DNA from: Kingdonia uniflora | Lineage: Eukaryota > Streptophyta > Magnoliopsida > Ranunculales > Circaeasteraceae | Direction of reading: 5' to 3' | DNA: 64,000 nucleotides | NCBI GenBank assembly: GCA_014058105.1 | Contig: JACGCM010002890.1 | Location: forward strand, 2,232,001-2,296,000 | Shown here: positions 27,485 through 38,039 of the stretch, one piece after another | How positions within the stretch are numbered: position 1 is the first letter of the stretch | How the letters are laid out: the number at the start of each line of letters is the position of its first letter | Translations under genes and position numbers: made by a program | Notes under the pieces: model-generated | What the model was told of the DNA's origin: nothing | The model's database searches: none | What the model saw: only the letters and a program-made list of their open reading frames with translations

Positions 27485-27640
27485 GACGAATATAGCATTT
27501 CATTTTAATACGGTAAATGAGAATGTCTGCCGGGATCTCAAAGGACCTGCTGCATACGCACATATAGCACCATCTTGGCTTCTATGGATGCATGAGAGAT
27601 AAGAAATATTTAATGAAAAATATTTTTATTATTATTTATT

Positions 27641-27761
27641 ATCATACATTGAATTTATTACGTCATTTTCTTAATTATTAATTATTAATTATCATACATT
27701 GAACTTATTATGTCATTTTTTTATTATTATTATCATAAATTGAATTTATTATGTCATTTAG
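27641..27761 (+). promoter_or_regulatory. Triple 30-bp repeat in the P450 promoter
   Basis: Three near-identical 30-mers start at 27641, 27691 and 27732 with the pattern ATCATAMATTGAAYTTATTAYGTCATTT. Unit 1 holds TTACGTCA, a bZIP-type ACGT site; in units 2 and 3 it reads TTATGTCA. They end about 205 bp before the start codon. A regulatory role is inferred only from position and repetition. Confidence 0.5.
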
Positions 27762-27814
27762 TAAAAACACTAAATATATACACACGGTTACACAAATGTG
27801 TTGTCTCTTGAGCC

Positions 27815-27822
27815 TATAAAAG
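27815..27822 (+). promoter_or_regulatory. TATA box of the P450 gene
   Basis: TATAAAAG lies 144 bp upstream of the ATG at 27966, a normal plant spacing for a leader of about 110-120 nt. Confidence 0.7.
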
Positions 27823-27965
27823 TCTAGACAGATTTTTTTTTGTTTTTCAACTCCATCTGTCTTCTCCTAAATTTAAATTTAGTCTTCTTTAAAGGGGGAG
27901 ACCAGTTTTCATTTTATTTTCAGCCCAAAAGTTTTACTCTCCACAAGGTTTCTTGGCTGGTATCA

Positions 27966-30900
27966 ATGGAGGTAGAAAAGGGTTCTTGGTTGGTGGTTGT
28001 GATAGCTGGTTTTGTTGCTCTATATGGCCTCCTCAAGAGAGTGAATGAGTGGTATTATGAAACCAGGTTGGGTGAGAAAAAGTTTTCTCTCCCACCTGGT
28101 GACATGGGGTTGCCTTTAATTGGTAATATGTGGTCTTTCCTAAGAGCTTTCAAGTCATCTGACCCTGATTCCTTCCTTAACAGCTTTGTTAAGAGGTAAC
28201 TTTCTTTCTCTCTCTCTCAAGTTACATTTGAACTGCATATCTGGACATCCTCTATCCTAGTTTGGATGATTTTGTGATTTATATTATAGATAAGGGAGCA
28301 AAATGGAATTAAGGAGAGATTTTTCTAGGATACCCAGAGCAAGTTGGGTTATCTTCTCATAAGAGATGGACCTATAAAAACTACCATGGTCCCTTAACCA
28401 TTATTGGAATCACCCCTTTGGTTTTAGTTTCTATGAGTTAAAAAAAACGTTTTCTTGGAAATATTTGTCTTGAGTTGGGCAATGTTGTTACTTAGTGGTG
28501 TTGGATGGAGTAAGAGGTACATGACAAAAATGTCCAACAAATTATTTTCTGTAGTAAGAGGTACATGACATATGAGTGTAGGTAGAAATTGGGTCGGTAG
28601 TTTGACCTGACCGACCCATTCATGTTTAGTAGTTTGGATCCGTTAAAATATTTATCGATTTAAGAGCAAATGTACACTGCATTATGGGTAGAAAGACGTA
28701 TTTCAAGTAAAGAGAATGGCAGCTAGCCGAGGTGGTAAAGTACTAGGGATTTGAAATCAAGACCCAGAATCAATTATTGACAGTAGCATTTTGAGTGGCT
28801 GTACATGCTAAAATTAGGCTCACCAAATCCAAGTAAAAAAAAAAAACTAATGATATCATTTTTGGTGAATTCGTTGTTCGCCTTTCTTCTTCTTCTTACA
28901 AGGCAAGTTATATGAAGATATCATGAATTCATCATCTCTTTGGAGTATTTTAGCTCCTTTTCACTTTGTACGAATATAATATATACTTGTCAAAATCATT
29001 GGCTAATACTTTTTTCCACGCCTATCTTCATTCTAAATTAATTTATATGACTAATGATGTTTATTATAAAATTATTAGTTGGTTTGATCATTAGTTAGCC
29101 AAAGAATTAGGATGAAGACGACATATGGGATATTGGGCGACTTACTCACTGTCATAGTTGGTATAGGACATTGAAGAGAAAAAACCGACATTTCATAATG
29201 AAAGAAATAAAAAAGAAGAGAAAATCACAACTGGCTGTTCAATTTTCTCTGGATGCAGCATATATTCTACTGGAAATATCAACATAAAATAGTACTTTTA
29301 TAGATTGTCAATTTCATCTTTATTATTTGCTTAGCTTTATCTTTATTTAGCTTAAATATATTTATTTATTTTTATTACAAAAATAATAGGACAAGCAAGT
29401 GGAGTCTCAGACTTATTTCAGAACAGAGTATGTTTGAAAGATTTATTATAGGATATGCTTATTTCAAGCAACTTATTGATTTAAGGATTGTTCTTGGGCT
29501 GGGCTTATCTCAACAAAACTCAACTTGGAGATATGGCATCATGAATATGATCCATCTCTAACAGTCTCAGAAAGTTTAGATCCAAGCTCGAAGAACAATT
29601 AGAGATAAATAGGCCCAACACCTTTTAAGGGCGTCGTTGTTCGCTATATTTCTTTCGCTAAGCATAAGCTGGGGTTTGGCAAGGATCCCATGATCATAAT
29701 GAATAAGTATAAGAATTACTCGGATCTTAATCCATAGCTTCCTCATGGCGATTTAGTTTTAGCGTGTGCTTAGCAAATTAACAAAATTTACTTGGCCAAT
29801 TGGAATAGGCCTTTGTTTCTAAGTAATTGATGAGCCATTGTTTGAAATGCAGATATGGTCGGACCGGAATCTACAAGGCCTTTATGTTTGGGTGCCCAAC
29901 TATCATGGTGACAATACCCGAAACGTGCAGACAAGTTTTGATGGACGACGAACAATTTGGACCGGGCTGGCCTAAATCGACTCTAGAACTTATAGGAAAG
30001 AAGTCGTTTATTGGAATTTCTTACGAAGAACATAAACGCCTTCGTAAGCTAACAGCAGCTCCTGTCAATGGTCCTGAAGCTTTATCCGTGTACATGGAAT
30101 ATATCTCTAAGACAGTAATATCTGCATTGGAGAAATGGTCGGATATGGGTGAAATTGAGTTCTTAACTCAGCTCAGAAAGCTTACATTTAGAATAATCGC
30201 ATACATTTTTCTTAGTTCGGAGGGCGACCCAGTAATGGAAGATCTAGAAAGGGAATATACGGCCTTGAATCATGGCGTGAGAGCGATGGCTGTTAATGTA
30301 CCCGGTTTTGCTTATCATAAAGCACTCAAGGTGAAGAACAAACTCTTAGTTTTACACTTTTATAACTTCATAGATATATATTCTACAAGATTCTCGATTT
30401 AGATTAAGACCGTGTTCTTATATTCTTAATTTTTAGGCTCGAAAGAAGCTGGTAGCAATTCTCCAATCTGTTTTGGATAAGAGAAGGAGTAACAGAGAAA
30501 GTGGCAATTCCCAAGAGAAGAAAGATATGATGGATTCCCTGATGGACATGGAAGACGAGAGTGGCAGAAAGTTAAACGATGAAGAGATCATCGATGTTCT
30601 TATTATGTATTTAAACGCTGGTCATGAATCTTCTGGTCACATTACAATGTGGGCCACTGTATTCCTGCAAAAAAACCCTGAATTCTTCCAAAAAGCCAAG
30701 GTACTATTTTTTATTAGCATCCAACTAGCTATCTTTGGTTAGTTCAAAACCTAGATAAGGTATTCTTGTAGTTTATAAATAACGATCTTGAGCTAGGTGA
30801 ATTTGAATTAAATCTGAAGCAGTCCAGCCTCAAGATATAGTGTGGATATCAATAACACTGAATTTACGATTTAGGCTAGGAGTTTGGCTTTCAACAAGCT

Positions 30901-33211
30901 GTTTGGTGAACACATCAGTGAATGAATGTATGATTTGAAACTTATCCCTTTATACGACTGAAGAACACAAGTCTGTTACCTAATTTTAAAATTTGAAATA
31001 TAGTGTATTAATTTTTCACCCAACCAAAATCCTGAGGTTGCCCTTTACATTATACTTTATCAGAATGTGTGACCTTAGTTTGGCTTAACTGTCTTAAGTT
31101 ATATGGAAAAGTAATTTTTATAATCTGTGTAATAACTCTTTAGTATTGATTTAGATCACATAGGCCTCAAATAAATGTAGCCAAATTTTTAGCATTTGTG
31201 TACTTCCTATTAGAACTGGAGGTTCCATCTCAAAACCAATTGGCAATGAGAGTAGCGCCAGGATCGTATATTTAGAGTTGCGAGGCTCTATGTATCCAAT
31301 GTGGGACTATTTATCTTAACATGCCCCCTCACGTGCGACATAATTTTTGAGTTCAACACGTGGACAAATATTTGGGTGACACAGAGGTGCACGTGGGCCG
31401 TTGGGCTCGACACGTGAAAGAAAGGCCCGCTCTGATACCACATTAGAACTGGAGGTTCCATTTCAAAACCAATTGGCAATGAGAGGAGTAGCCCCAAGAT
31501 CTTATATTTTGAGTTGCGAGGCTCTATGTAACGTAAATCTGAGTCGCGGAAGCAAGAATTGATATTGATAAGCGTTAACCTAATTAAAATTAGTGTTTTT
31601 GCTAACACTAAAACACAAAACTAACTTCAAATAGGAACTAAAAAAAACTTAAACTGAAAACAAAACTTAACTAAAAACTAAAACTTAATTCTCTTCAAAT
31701 CTTCAACTAAATAAAATAGAGAACCCAGCCTCCCTTTTATAGAACATAAGAGGGTGGACACCCTAATTAAGAATATTCTAGAAACATTGAAAATTATCAT
31801 TTTAACTTTGTGTTGGTTAATTAAGAACTCCCTAAAACCTACTAAGCATCTCTAACGTAGAGGCTTGAATCAAAATAACATTACTATAAATAAACCATAG
31901 ACTGTGAAAAACGACCACGCGAGGACGATTCACATCACTATGTGTCTAATGTGGTACTATTTATCTCAACACTTCCTAATACCAACTTAATTATATGTTT
32001 TAGACCGAGCAAGAAGAGATCGTAAAGAAAAGACCGCCAACGCAGAAAGGATTGACGCTCAAGGAATATAGACAAATGGACTATCTTTCCAAGGTATATG
32101 CTATTTCAATTCATTGTTCTTACCACACCCCTCTAGTTTGAGCTGATTCTCACTTAAAAGCATTGAACTAACATCCTGAGTTTTCTTTTGAAGGTTGTAG
32201 ATGAGACGCTGCGTGTAGTGAATATTTCAATGGTGGTTTTCCGGGAGGCACTCACTGACGTGAAAGTGAAAGGCAAGTTACCCCTCAGACTCATCTCTTT
32301 TTTCCCTTTATGAAAAGGGGGGTCTTGTCAGTCCCGGGAAATATATAATGTACCTTGGACACAAAATTATGAGCTTATAATACTACAATATGTCAAGATC
32401 CGAAAGATACCACACAGTTCTTCAAATTTCACAAGTAGCAACAGTCTACTTCAAGTTGTAAAGTTCTAATTTACTATTTAATTTTACTGACATCAATAAA
32501 ATCTTATTAGTTGTTAATCCTTTGTGTTTTGAAGTGATCCTTGTGATACTTAACTTAAAACCTCGCCTGTTTGCTCCGTAACCCTTCAAATAGTTTTGTA
32601 TGGTTTTTTAGAGGAAAGATAGACCTGCGTCTTTTTTAGAGTAAATAATTTGAAGATGGATGTAAAAATGGTGTGTTTTGTTTCCAGGTTTTGTCATACC
32701 AAAAGGGTGGAAAGTTCAGGTGTGGTTCAGAAATGTTCACATGGATTCCGAAGTTCACCCCAACCCAAAGGAGTTCAATCCATCTAGATGGGATGTAAGT
32801 ACTATGGACATATATAGACACATACATTACGTGCATTTCTATTGACAATTTTCTAAATAGCAATGTGATTTCAGGGATTTATACCCAAAGCAGGAGCATA
32901 CCTTCCATTTGGAGCAGGGAGTAGGCTTTGCCCAGGGAACGATCTTGCGAAGCTCGAGATTAGCATTTTTCTACACTATTTTCTTCTTAATTATCGGTAC
33001 TAAATCTTCCTCCTATTTCCTATTTATTGTAGCTTTCTTATGGTCTTGATTAGTGATTATCTTTTGTAACCAATTTAATTATTTATATTGATGTTTTACT
33101 CGCAGGCTTGAACGAATTAATCCAGAGTGCGGGATGAAATACTTGCCCCATCCGAGACCTGTAGATAACTGCTTAGCAAGAGTCAGAAGAAACTCATCTC
33201 CATCTCTGTAA
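27966..33211 (+). CDS. KAO: Cytochrome P450 CYP88A, ent-kaurenoic acid oxidase
   Basis: Exons: 27966-28195, 29853-30330, 30437-30700, 32004-32093, 32194-32272, 32688-32794, 32875-32996, 33106-33211. They total 1476 nt, 491 residues, matching CYP88A length. A hydrophobic N-terminal anchor (residues about 8-25) is followed by the proline-rich hinge [13 protein letters not shown]. Other landmarks: oxygen-binding I helix AGHESS (297-302), K-helix ETLR (358-361), FNPSRW, and the haem loop [10 protein letters not shown] with Cys435. Segments such as [20 protein letters not shown] are characteristic of CYP88A. Known reaction: three-step oxidation of ent-kaurenoic acid to GA12 at the ER, a committed gibberellin step. 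Intron 5 uses a GC donor (AG|GCAAGT). A SINE and a nested TRIM sit in introns 1 and 3 without breaking the coding frame. Confidence 0.94.
28716..28846 (+). mobile_element. tRNA-Ser-derived SINE in KAO intron 1
   Basis: TAGCCGAGGTGG (28724-28735) matches the A box of a tRNA gene. GATTTGAAATC nearby matches the anticodon arm of tRNA-Ser(UGA). A degenerate downstream region follows, ending in 12 A (28835-28846). The order tRNA head, unrelated body, poly-A is that of a SINE. Target duplication not clear. Confidence 0.65.
31210..31971 (-). mobile_element. TRIM element in KAO intron 3
   Basis: Two related repeats, 31210-31321 and about 31443-31971, each begin TTAGAACTGGAGGTTCC and end in ATCTYAACA. 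The right copy is split by a solo LTR. Only about 120 bp lies between them. It contains a purine tract complement (GCCCCCTC, next to the left repeat) and a primer-binding site complement (GCTCTGATACCA, next to the right repeat), so the element points to the minus strand. CTTCCTA is duplicated at 31203-31209 and 31972-31978. Small size, PBS and PPT define a TRIM. Confidence 0.85.
31527..31937 (-). mobile_element. Solo LTR nested in the TRIM
   Basis: 411 bp, TGTAACG.. to ..CACATCA, with internal layout like the LTRs at 33528 and 35444: GTCGCGGAAGC near the start, a TTTTATAGAACATAAGAGGG TATA region, and CACATCA at the end. It interrupts the right TRIM repeat between GGCTCTA and CTATGTGTC. Only a CTA duplication is seen at the junction, so the target site is not clean. 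Confidence 0.75.
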
Positions 33212-33527
33212 ACGAAGGAAAATATATAAGCATTATTTGTATGGGTTATGCATATTTATTTTTCTATATTATAAAGATGAGTTTAAAATACCTCAATAAT
33301 TGTAATGGGAGGTGTGAAGTTCCCTCCAGTCTCCTGAGATTCTACCCCATGACTTTCGACGATTATTTAGATGAAGTTAGCGAAGGGTGTGGCTTGTTCT
33401 TTGCCCCTTCTTCTCTACCAACTTTAATTTTCTATTTGCACTTGTTTCCTGGATAGTGGAGGGTTTGTAGAATTTACTTTCAACTTTGATATATGAATAA
33501 TTGATATAGAGTTTCTTAAGGAGTACT

Positions 33528-33907
33528 TGTAAACTGATTACGCGGAAGCCAATAATCAAGAATAACACTAGTTTTTATAAACGGAATTAGGTTCGTGAAG
33601 AACCTTAATTTTGTTAAACAAGAACCTTGTTCTGAACAAGACTACTTTAACTGAATTAAATAACTTAGCCAAGAAATAAATAACCTAGACCTCCCATTTT
33701 ATAGAACACAAGGGGGTTAAAATTAGGAACCCTAATTCTAATTCTAATTAAAATGGAATTCTACTTAAACTGGAAACTGCTAATAAACTAGGCTGAGCCT
33801 CTCCAACAGGCTTTAACCTAAAGATTAAAATACAAAACATTTAAAGCATTATATAAACATAGGTCATACGGTGGGTGGACGACCCTATGAGGGATGCGCC
33901 ACATCAA
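33528..33907 (-). repeat. 3' LTR (left copy)
   Basis: 380 bp. It carries an additional stretch of about 27 bp (around 33720-33750, AATTCTAATTCTAATT-type) absent from the right copy. Confidence 0.85.
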
Positions 33908-35069
33908 ACCCTCCGTCTGAGATGATTTCGTCCACAAAATCGGAAAGTTTTCGAAACATCACGGAACTCGAAACTTTCTGATATGGCATACCCGTCTTCA
34001 AACTTTGAATTCTACCGCGAAATTTACCGTAAAGTGAGGTCATACCCATGTACGGGGGTACGATGTTGTCTCCAACATCCCTACGTCCATTGATGTTAAA
34101 AATTAAAAGCTTAAAAAATACTGTGGTCCGCTTCTCGAACCCTGCTACGAAGCTTTCCCAAAACGGATCAACATACGGAAATAATTCTTTGCCTATGGCC
34201 ATCATCTCCCCGGTACGGATTAAATATTGGGAAACCTCAGACTGTAACATGCGTGAACGGAACTGTTGGACGAGGTCAATCTGCATCTTATGATTCATAT
34301 GTGTTTCCTGAATCCACTGCTAAGTAGCATGTTGATTGGCAGTTACCGCCGAAGATGCACTATTTTATTCGACTTGGCCCGGCCTTTTGACTGTACGCAC
34401 TATTGGATCTGGTTGTTGTTCATGAAGCATGTGCACTGTACGTACTGCTGGAGTTATCTCTCCTAAATGATAAGTTGTGGTACCGACCACTATCGGGGCT
34501 GATGTTGATGTCGGCAGTCCTTGTTGGTTGTATTCCAGGGTCGTCTCTAGGCGGAAACCTCGTGGTTGGTCGGTGGTTGCCGTGGCCGATTCATTGGCCT
34601 TGGTTTGTACCCCGAGTTCCTCAGCATCACAAGTTTTGGCTTCGATAATGAACTCTTCTTCAATCGGAGAAGTGGGCTCATCGTTGCTGTCGAACGAATA
34701 ATCGTAACTCCACTCCTCACTCTCTTCAAACCTTCTGATCGGCACATCGATTGGTTCAAATTGTAGAAACCAATCATCATTTGGGTTTATAATCTTCACG
34801 GGAAGCATATCCCACTGTTGTTGGGTCATCTCTTTGTGCGGGTCGTTTGTTTGGTTGTCGGTTGAAACTCGTAACGAAATCTCCATTGCCGATTTGGTGA
34901 TGGTTAGGGTTTCGATTCCCAAAGCGTTATAAGCCTCGGTTTCGACTCCAAGACTTGCAAACGGGTTATCGAGATTGTCGCTCCTTGCGGCGACGCCTCC
35001 CTCTAGAGAGAGATCTTCGGTTACGCCCAACGGAGGTGGTTGAGGGGGGGGGAAGGCTCTTCTACCCAA
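33885..35069 (-). pseudogene. Broken ORF of the non-autonomous LTR element
   Basis: Two open frames, 35069-34365 (234 codons) and 34298-33885 (137 codons), lie in the same reading frame. They are separated by 66 nt holding a TAA and then a TAG, so they are probably one former ORF of about 394 codons. The first half is Pro-rich at the start and acidic in the middle, with EEEFIIEAKTCDAEELG. The second half has no motif I can name. The end lies inside the LTR. By position it takes the place of gag, but no CCHC knuckle or capsid motif was recognised. Confidence 0.55.
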
Positions 35070-35443
35070 AGCCTTGATAAGTTTATCAAACTTATCATTG
35101 ATAAGCTAACCAAACTTATCATCTATCCTTGCTACATCTTGAGCTAGAGTAGGTTTCTTCGTCGCGGTTCTTTCACGAGGCATCTTTGCTCTTAAAACTG
35201 ACTACACTTAGATCTCACGTAGCTTTGGTACAAATTTGACGGAAAATTAATTCTTTATTGACGCCATTAGGAATTTTACTGCAGAAATCACTGTAGCATA
35301 ACCGAAAATACTGTACCAACACGAAAATTAGTTCCCGAAAAGCACTGTAGTAGCAATCGAAAACACTGTAGTAGTCCCCGAAAAAATTGTAGCAGTCGGT
35401 AAAAAAAATCCGCAAAATCTTGCTCGCTCTGACACCAATTTGA

Positions 35444-35795
35444 TGTAAACTGATTACGCGGAAGCCAATAATCAAGAATAACACCAGTTTTAATAAACGG
35501 AATTAGGTTCGTGAGGAACCCTAATTTTATTAAACAAGAACTTTGTTCTGAACAAGACTACTTTAACTGAATTAACTAACTTAACCAATAAACAAATAAC
35601 CTAGACTTCCCCTTTTATAGAACACAAGGGGGTTAATTAAAATAAAATTCTACTTAAACTGAAAACTTCTAATAAACTAGGTTGAGCCTCTCCAACAAGC
35701 TTTAAGCTAAAAACTAAAATTCAAATCATTAAAAACATTAAATAAACATAGGTCATACGGTGGGTGGACGACCCTATGAGGGATGCGCCACATCA
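35444..35795 (-). repeat. 5' LTR (right copy)
   Basis: 352 bp, collinear with 33528-33907. Located immediately upstream, on the minus strand, of the primer-binding site. Confidence 0.85.
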
Positions 35796-36650
35796 TAATC
35801 AATACAGTTTTGAAGTCCTATTGCAGCTTTCTATTGAACATATTTATGATTTCTGAACATGCAACTCTCATTTCCATGCGCCCTACCTGACATCGTAGCA
35901 TGCAATCTCGCAACGTCTCTACATCGTAGTGGACGAGTTTACACCTATAAATACCCCGAAGACAACCTACTTCATCTTGCACATGAACCTTAATCCACAA
36001 TTTGTAGAATAACTCTAAAATAATCGATGAACAGAAAAAAACAGTTTCAAATTTTGAGGAGAAAACCCTCCTCTAGGTTTTTGTGTTTTCTTATTGCTTC
36101 GGAAAAGAATTACAACATCTTTTAGGGTTACAAAACAATCTATAGTTCTACTTGAATTACAATAAAATCCTTACTCGAACTAGGTTAACTAATCCTACTT
36201 GAACTGGGATCGAAGTCGATCAGTCGACCTTATCTACGTCGAGAAACAGACATAGAATATAAAAAAAGTATTTAGATCCTCCTGGATAGACCTCGTAGCC
36301 TAGCCTTACCCTACTAGGTTGTACTAGTCCTACGTCGACGTCCTGTACCCGTTAAACGGAATAGCCATTAGCCAGGGGTCTCTTCTTGGTATCCCCTTTA
36401 TACCTCCACAAAACAGAGAATTTCATTTATTTCTTTTCATCCAATAGTACTAAGTCGTATTATTTGTATTCCTTTTGCAAATACAAGGGCTAACACAAAT
36501 TTCTTCCTAGTTTATTTGGGAGCTCAGCCAAGCCAACACAAAAATTTCCAAACAAAAGAAAACGACTTTGTATTGAAGTCGAATTGTCTCCTCACCTCAA
36601 CTTTTCTTCATAGTCTCATTGAAGAAGTTTGGGACAGAGAGAGAAGTTAA
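35796..36650. other. Upstream region of the ubiquitin-like gene
   Basis: No gene recognised. CTATAAATACC near 35946 and TTGCTTCGGAAAAG near 36095 resemble LTR promoter and U5 words, so a degraded solo LTR is possible at about 35800-36300. The promoter of the following gene must lie in the last few hundred bases, but no clear TATA box was found. Confidence 0.3.
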
Positions 36651-38008
36651 ATGGGTCGAAGTGTTGATCATAAGAGCAAAAAAGGCGACGAAGAAAAAGT
36701 TGTGGAGATTACTCTGAAAACCATTGGTCCTGCTCGTCCCTCTCGCCTCAAAGTCCCCTCTTCCATTAAAGTAAACTCTCTCTCTCTCTCGCTCAAGAAA
36801 TTGAGATCAGATTACAACTATTCGTTTTGAATTCTATGTGTTTGATGAAGTTATTTGCATTACTAGATTAATAGATGCATGATCCCTAACTGAATTTGGG
36901 CAAACTGCAAATAACCCTTTTAGAAGCTAATGTTTTATAAGTACGGGCGAGTGCCCGTGAGTGTTGCCTATCAGGGTAATGTGTTGCTGAGGAATACCTA
37001 TGCTTTGATTGGTGACAAATGGAGAAGAAAATAAATGGTGCAAAAAAGGCGATCGAGGTCCAAAAATGTAGAGAGAAAATGAACCGAGATCAGTGATTGG
37101 TTCTTAAACCGAATATCTCAACATAGTTTAACAGTTTCTGGATGAAATAAAATCAGTCGAGAACTTAAAATCCATGTCAAAGAGTATCATGGGATTCTTG
37201 CGTTATCTTGCCTGTTGAAAAGAAATAAGAAAGTTACACTTGCGCACATGAAATGCTGAAATCAATCCAAATTAATGACTTTTACGCTAAGCGCACTAAC
37301 CATAGCGGAACAAGGGATTGACCGAAAACCACAATTTCTGAGCACCAGTCCCAGATATTTGTTCACCAGTTGATTTACACTCATTAGGATGTTAGTGATT
37401 TGGTCATAAATGATCAGTTGACTAACATCTAAAATATTTGTTTTTCAGCCTTATTATCTATTATCTCCACCTTGGTTACCACCTCAGATAAACTACTTCG
37501 CATTCTGTTTACTCCTTCATGAACATCCTTAACGATGACCAAAGTTTTTTCATAAGTCCGTTAAGCTTACTTTCTGAAAATATGAAAATGTTCATCATCG
37601 GGCCTCATTATTGTTTGATGCCTTTTCATCCTGGCTGTGTCTTGGTCATCTATACAGATAGTCGACCTAATGTAAACTGCGATTGAACTGTTCCAATGGA
37701 GCCACTTTTGTGCACCCCCAAACTTACTCCACCTACAACTCCCACTTTGGAGACCTTGTAGCTCCCCACCTCACATCACAACTCGAAGTTTGCTTAACTT
37801 TCAGGTTTGAGAATTAATCCTGTTCTACACTTGTTTATCTTCAAGTGGGTTGCAAGAGTCCATAAACATAATTTTACAATCCACATAAGAGAAGCTTCCC
37901 GTAAAGTATTTAGGTTTGCCACTACTATGTTCTGAGTACTCCACTGCTCAGCAAGATTCAGAAGAGAATTCTAAATTGGAAACATAAGTTTCTATCCTTT
38001 GTGTGTGT

Positions 38009-38039
<31 letters not shown>

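Larger units (their letters stand above)
33528..35795 (-). mobile_element. Non-autonomous LTR retrotransposon, antisense
   Basis: The LTRs are 33528-33907 and 35444-35795. Both run from TGTAAACTGATTACGCGGAAGC to GATGCGCCACATCA. The primer-binding site complement GCTCTGACACCAA lies just left of the right LTR, so the element reads on the minus strand. The 1.5-kb interior codes for a long unknown frame but has no protease, RT or integrase. Flanks GTACT and TAATC do not match, so no target duplication is visible. It lies between KAO and the next gene. Confidence 0.85.

Noticed and set aside
34048..34766. Plus-strand frames within the LTR element at 33528-35795
   Set aside because: Antisense to the longer minus-strand frame, and the primer-binding site fixes the orientation as minus.
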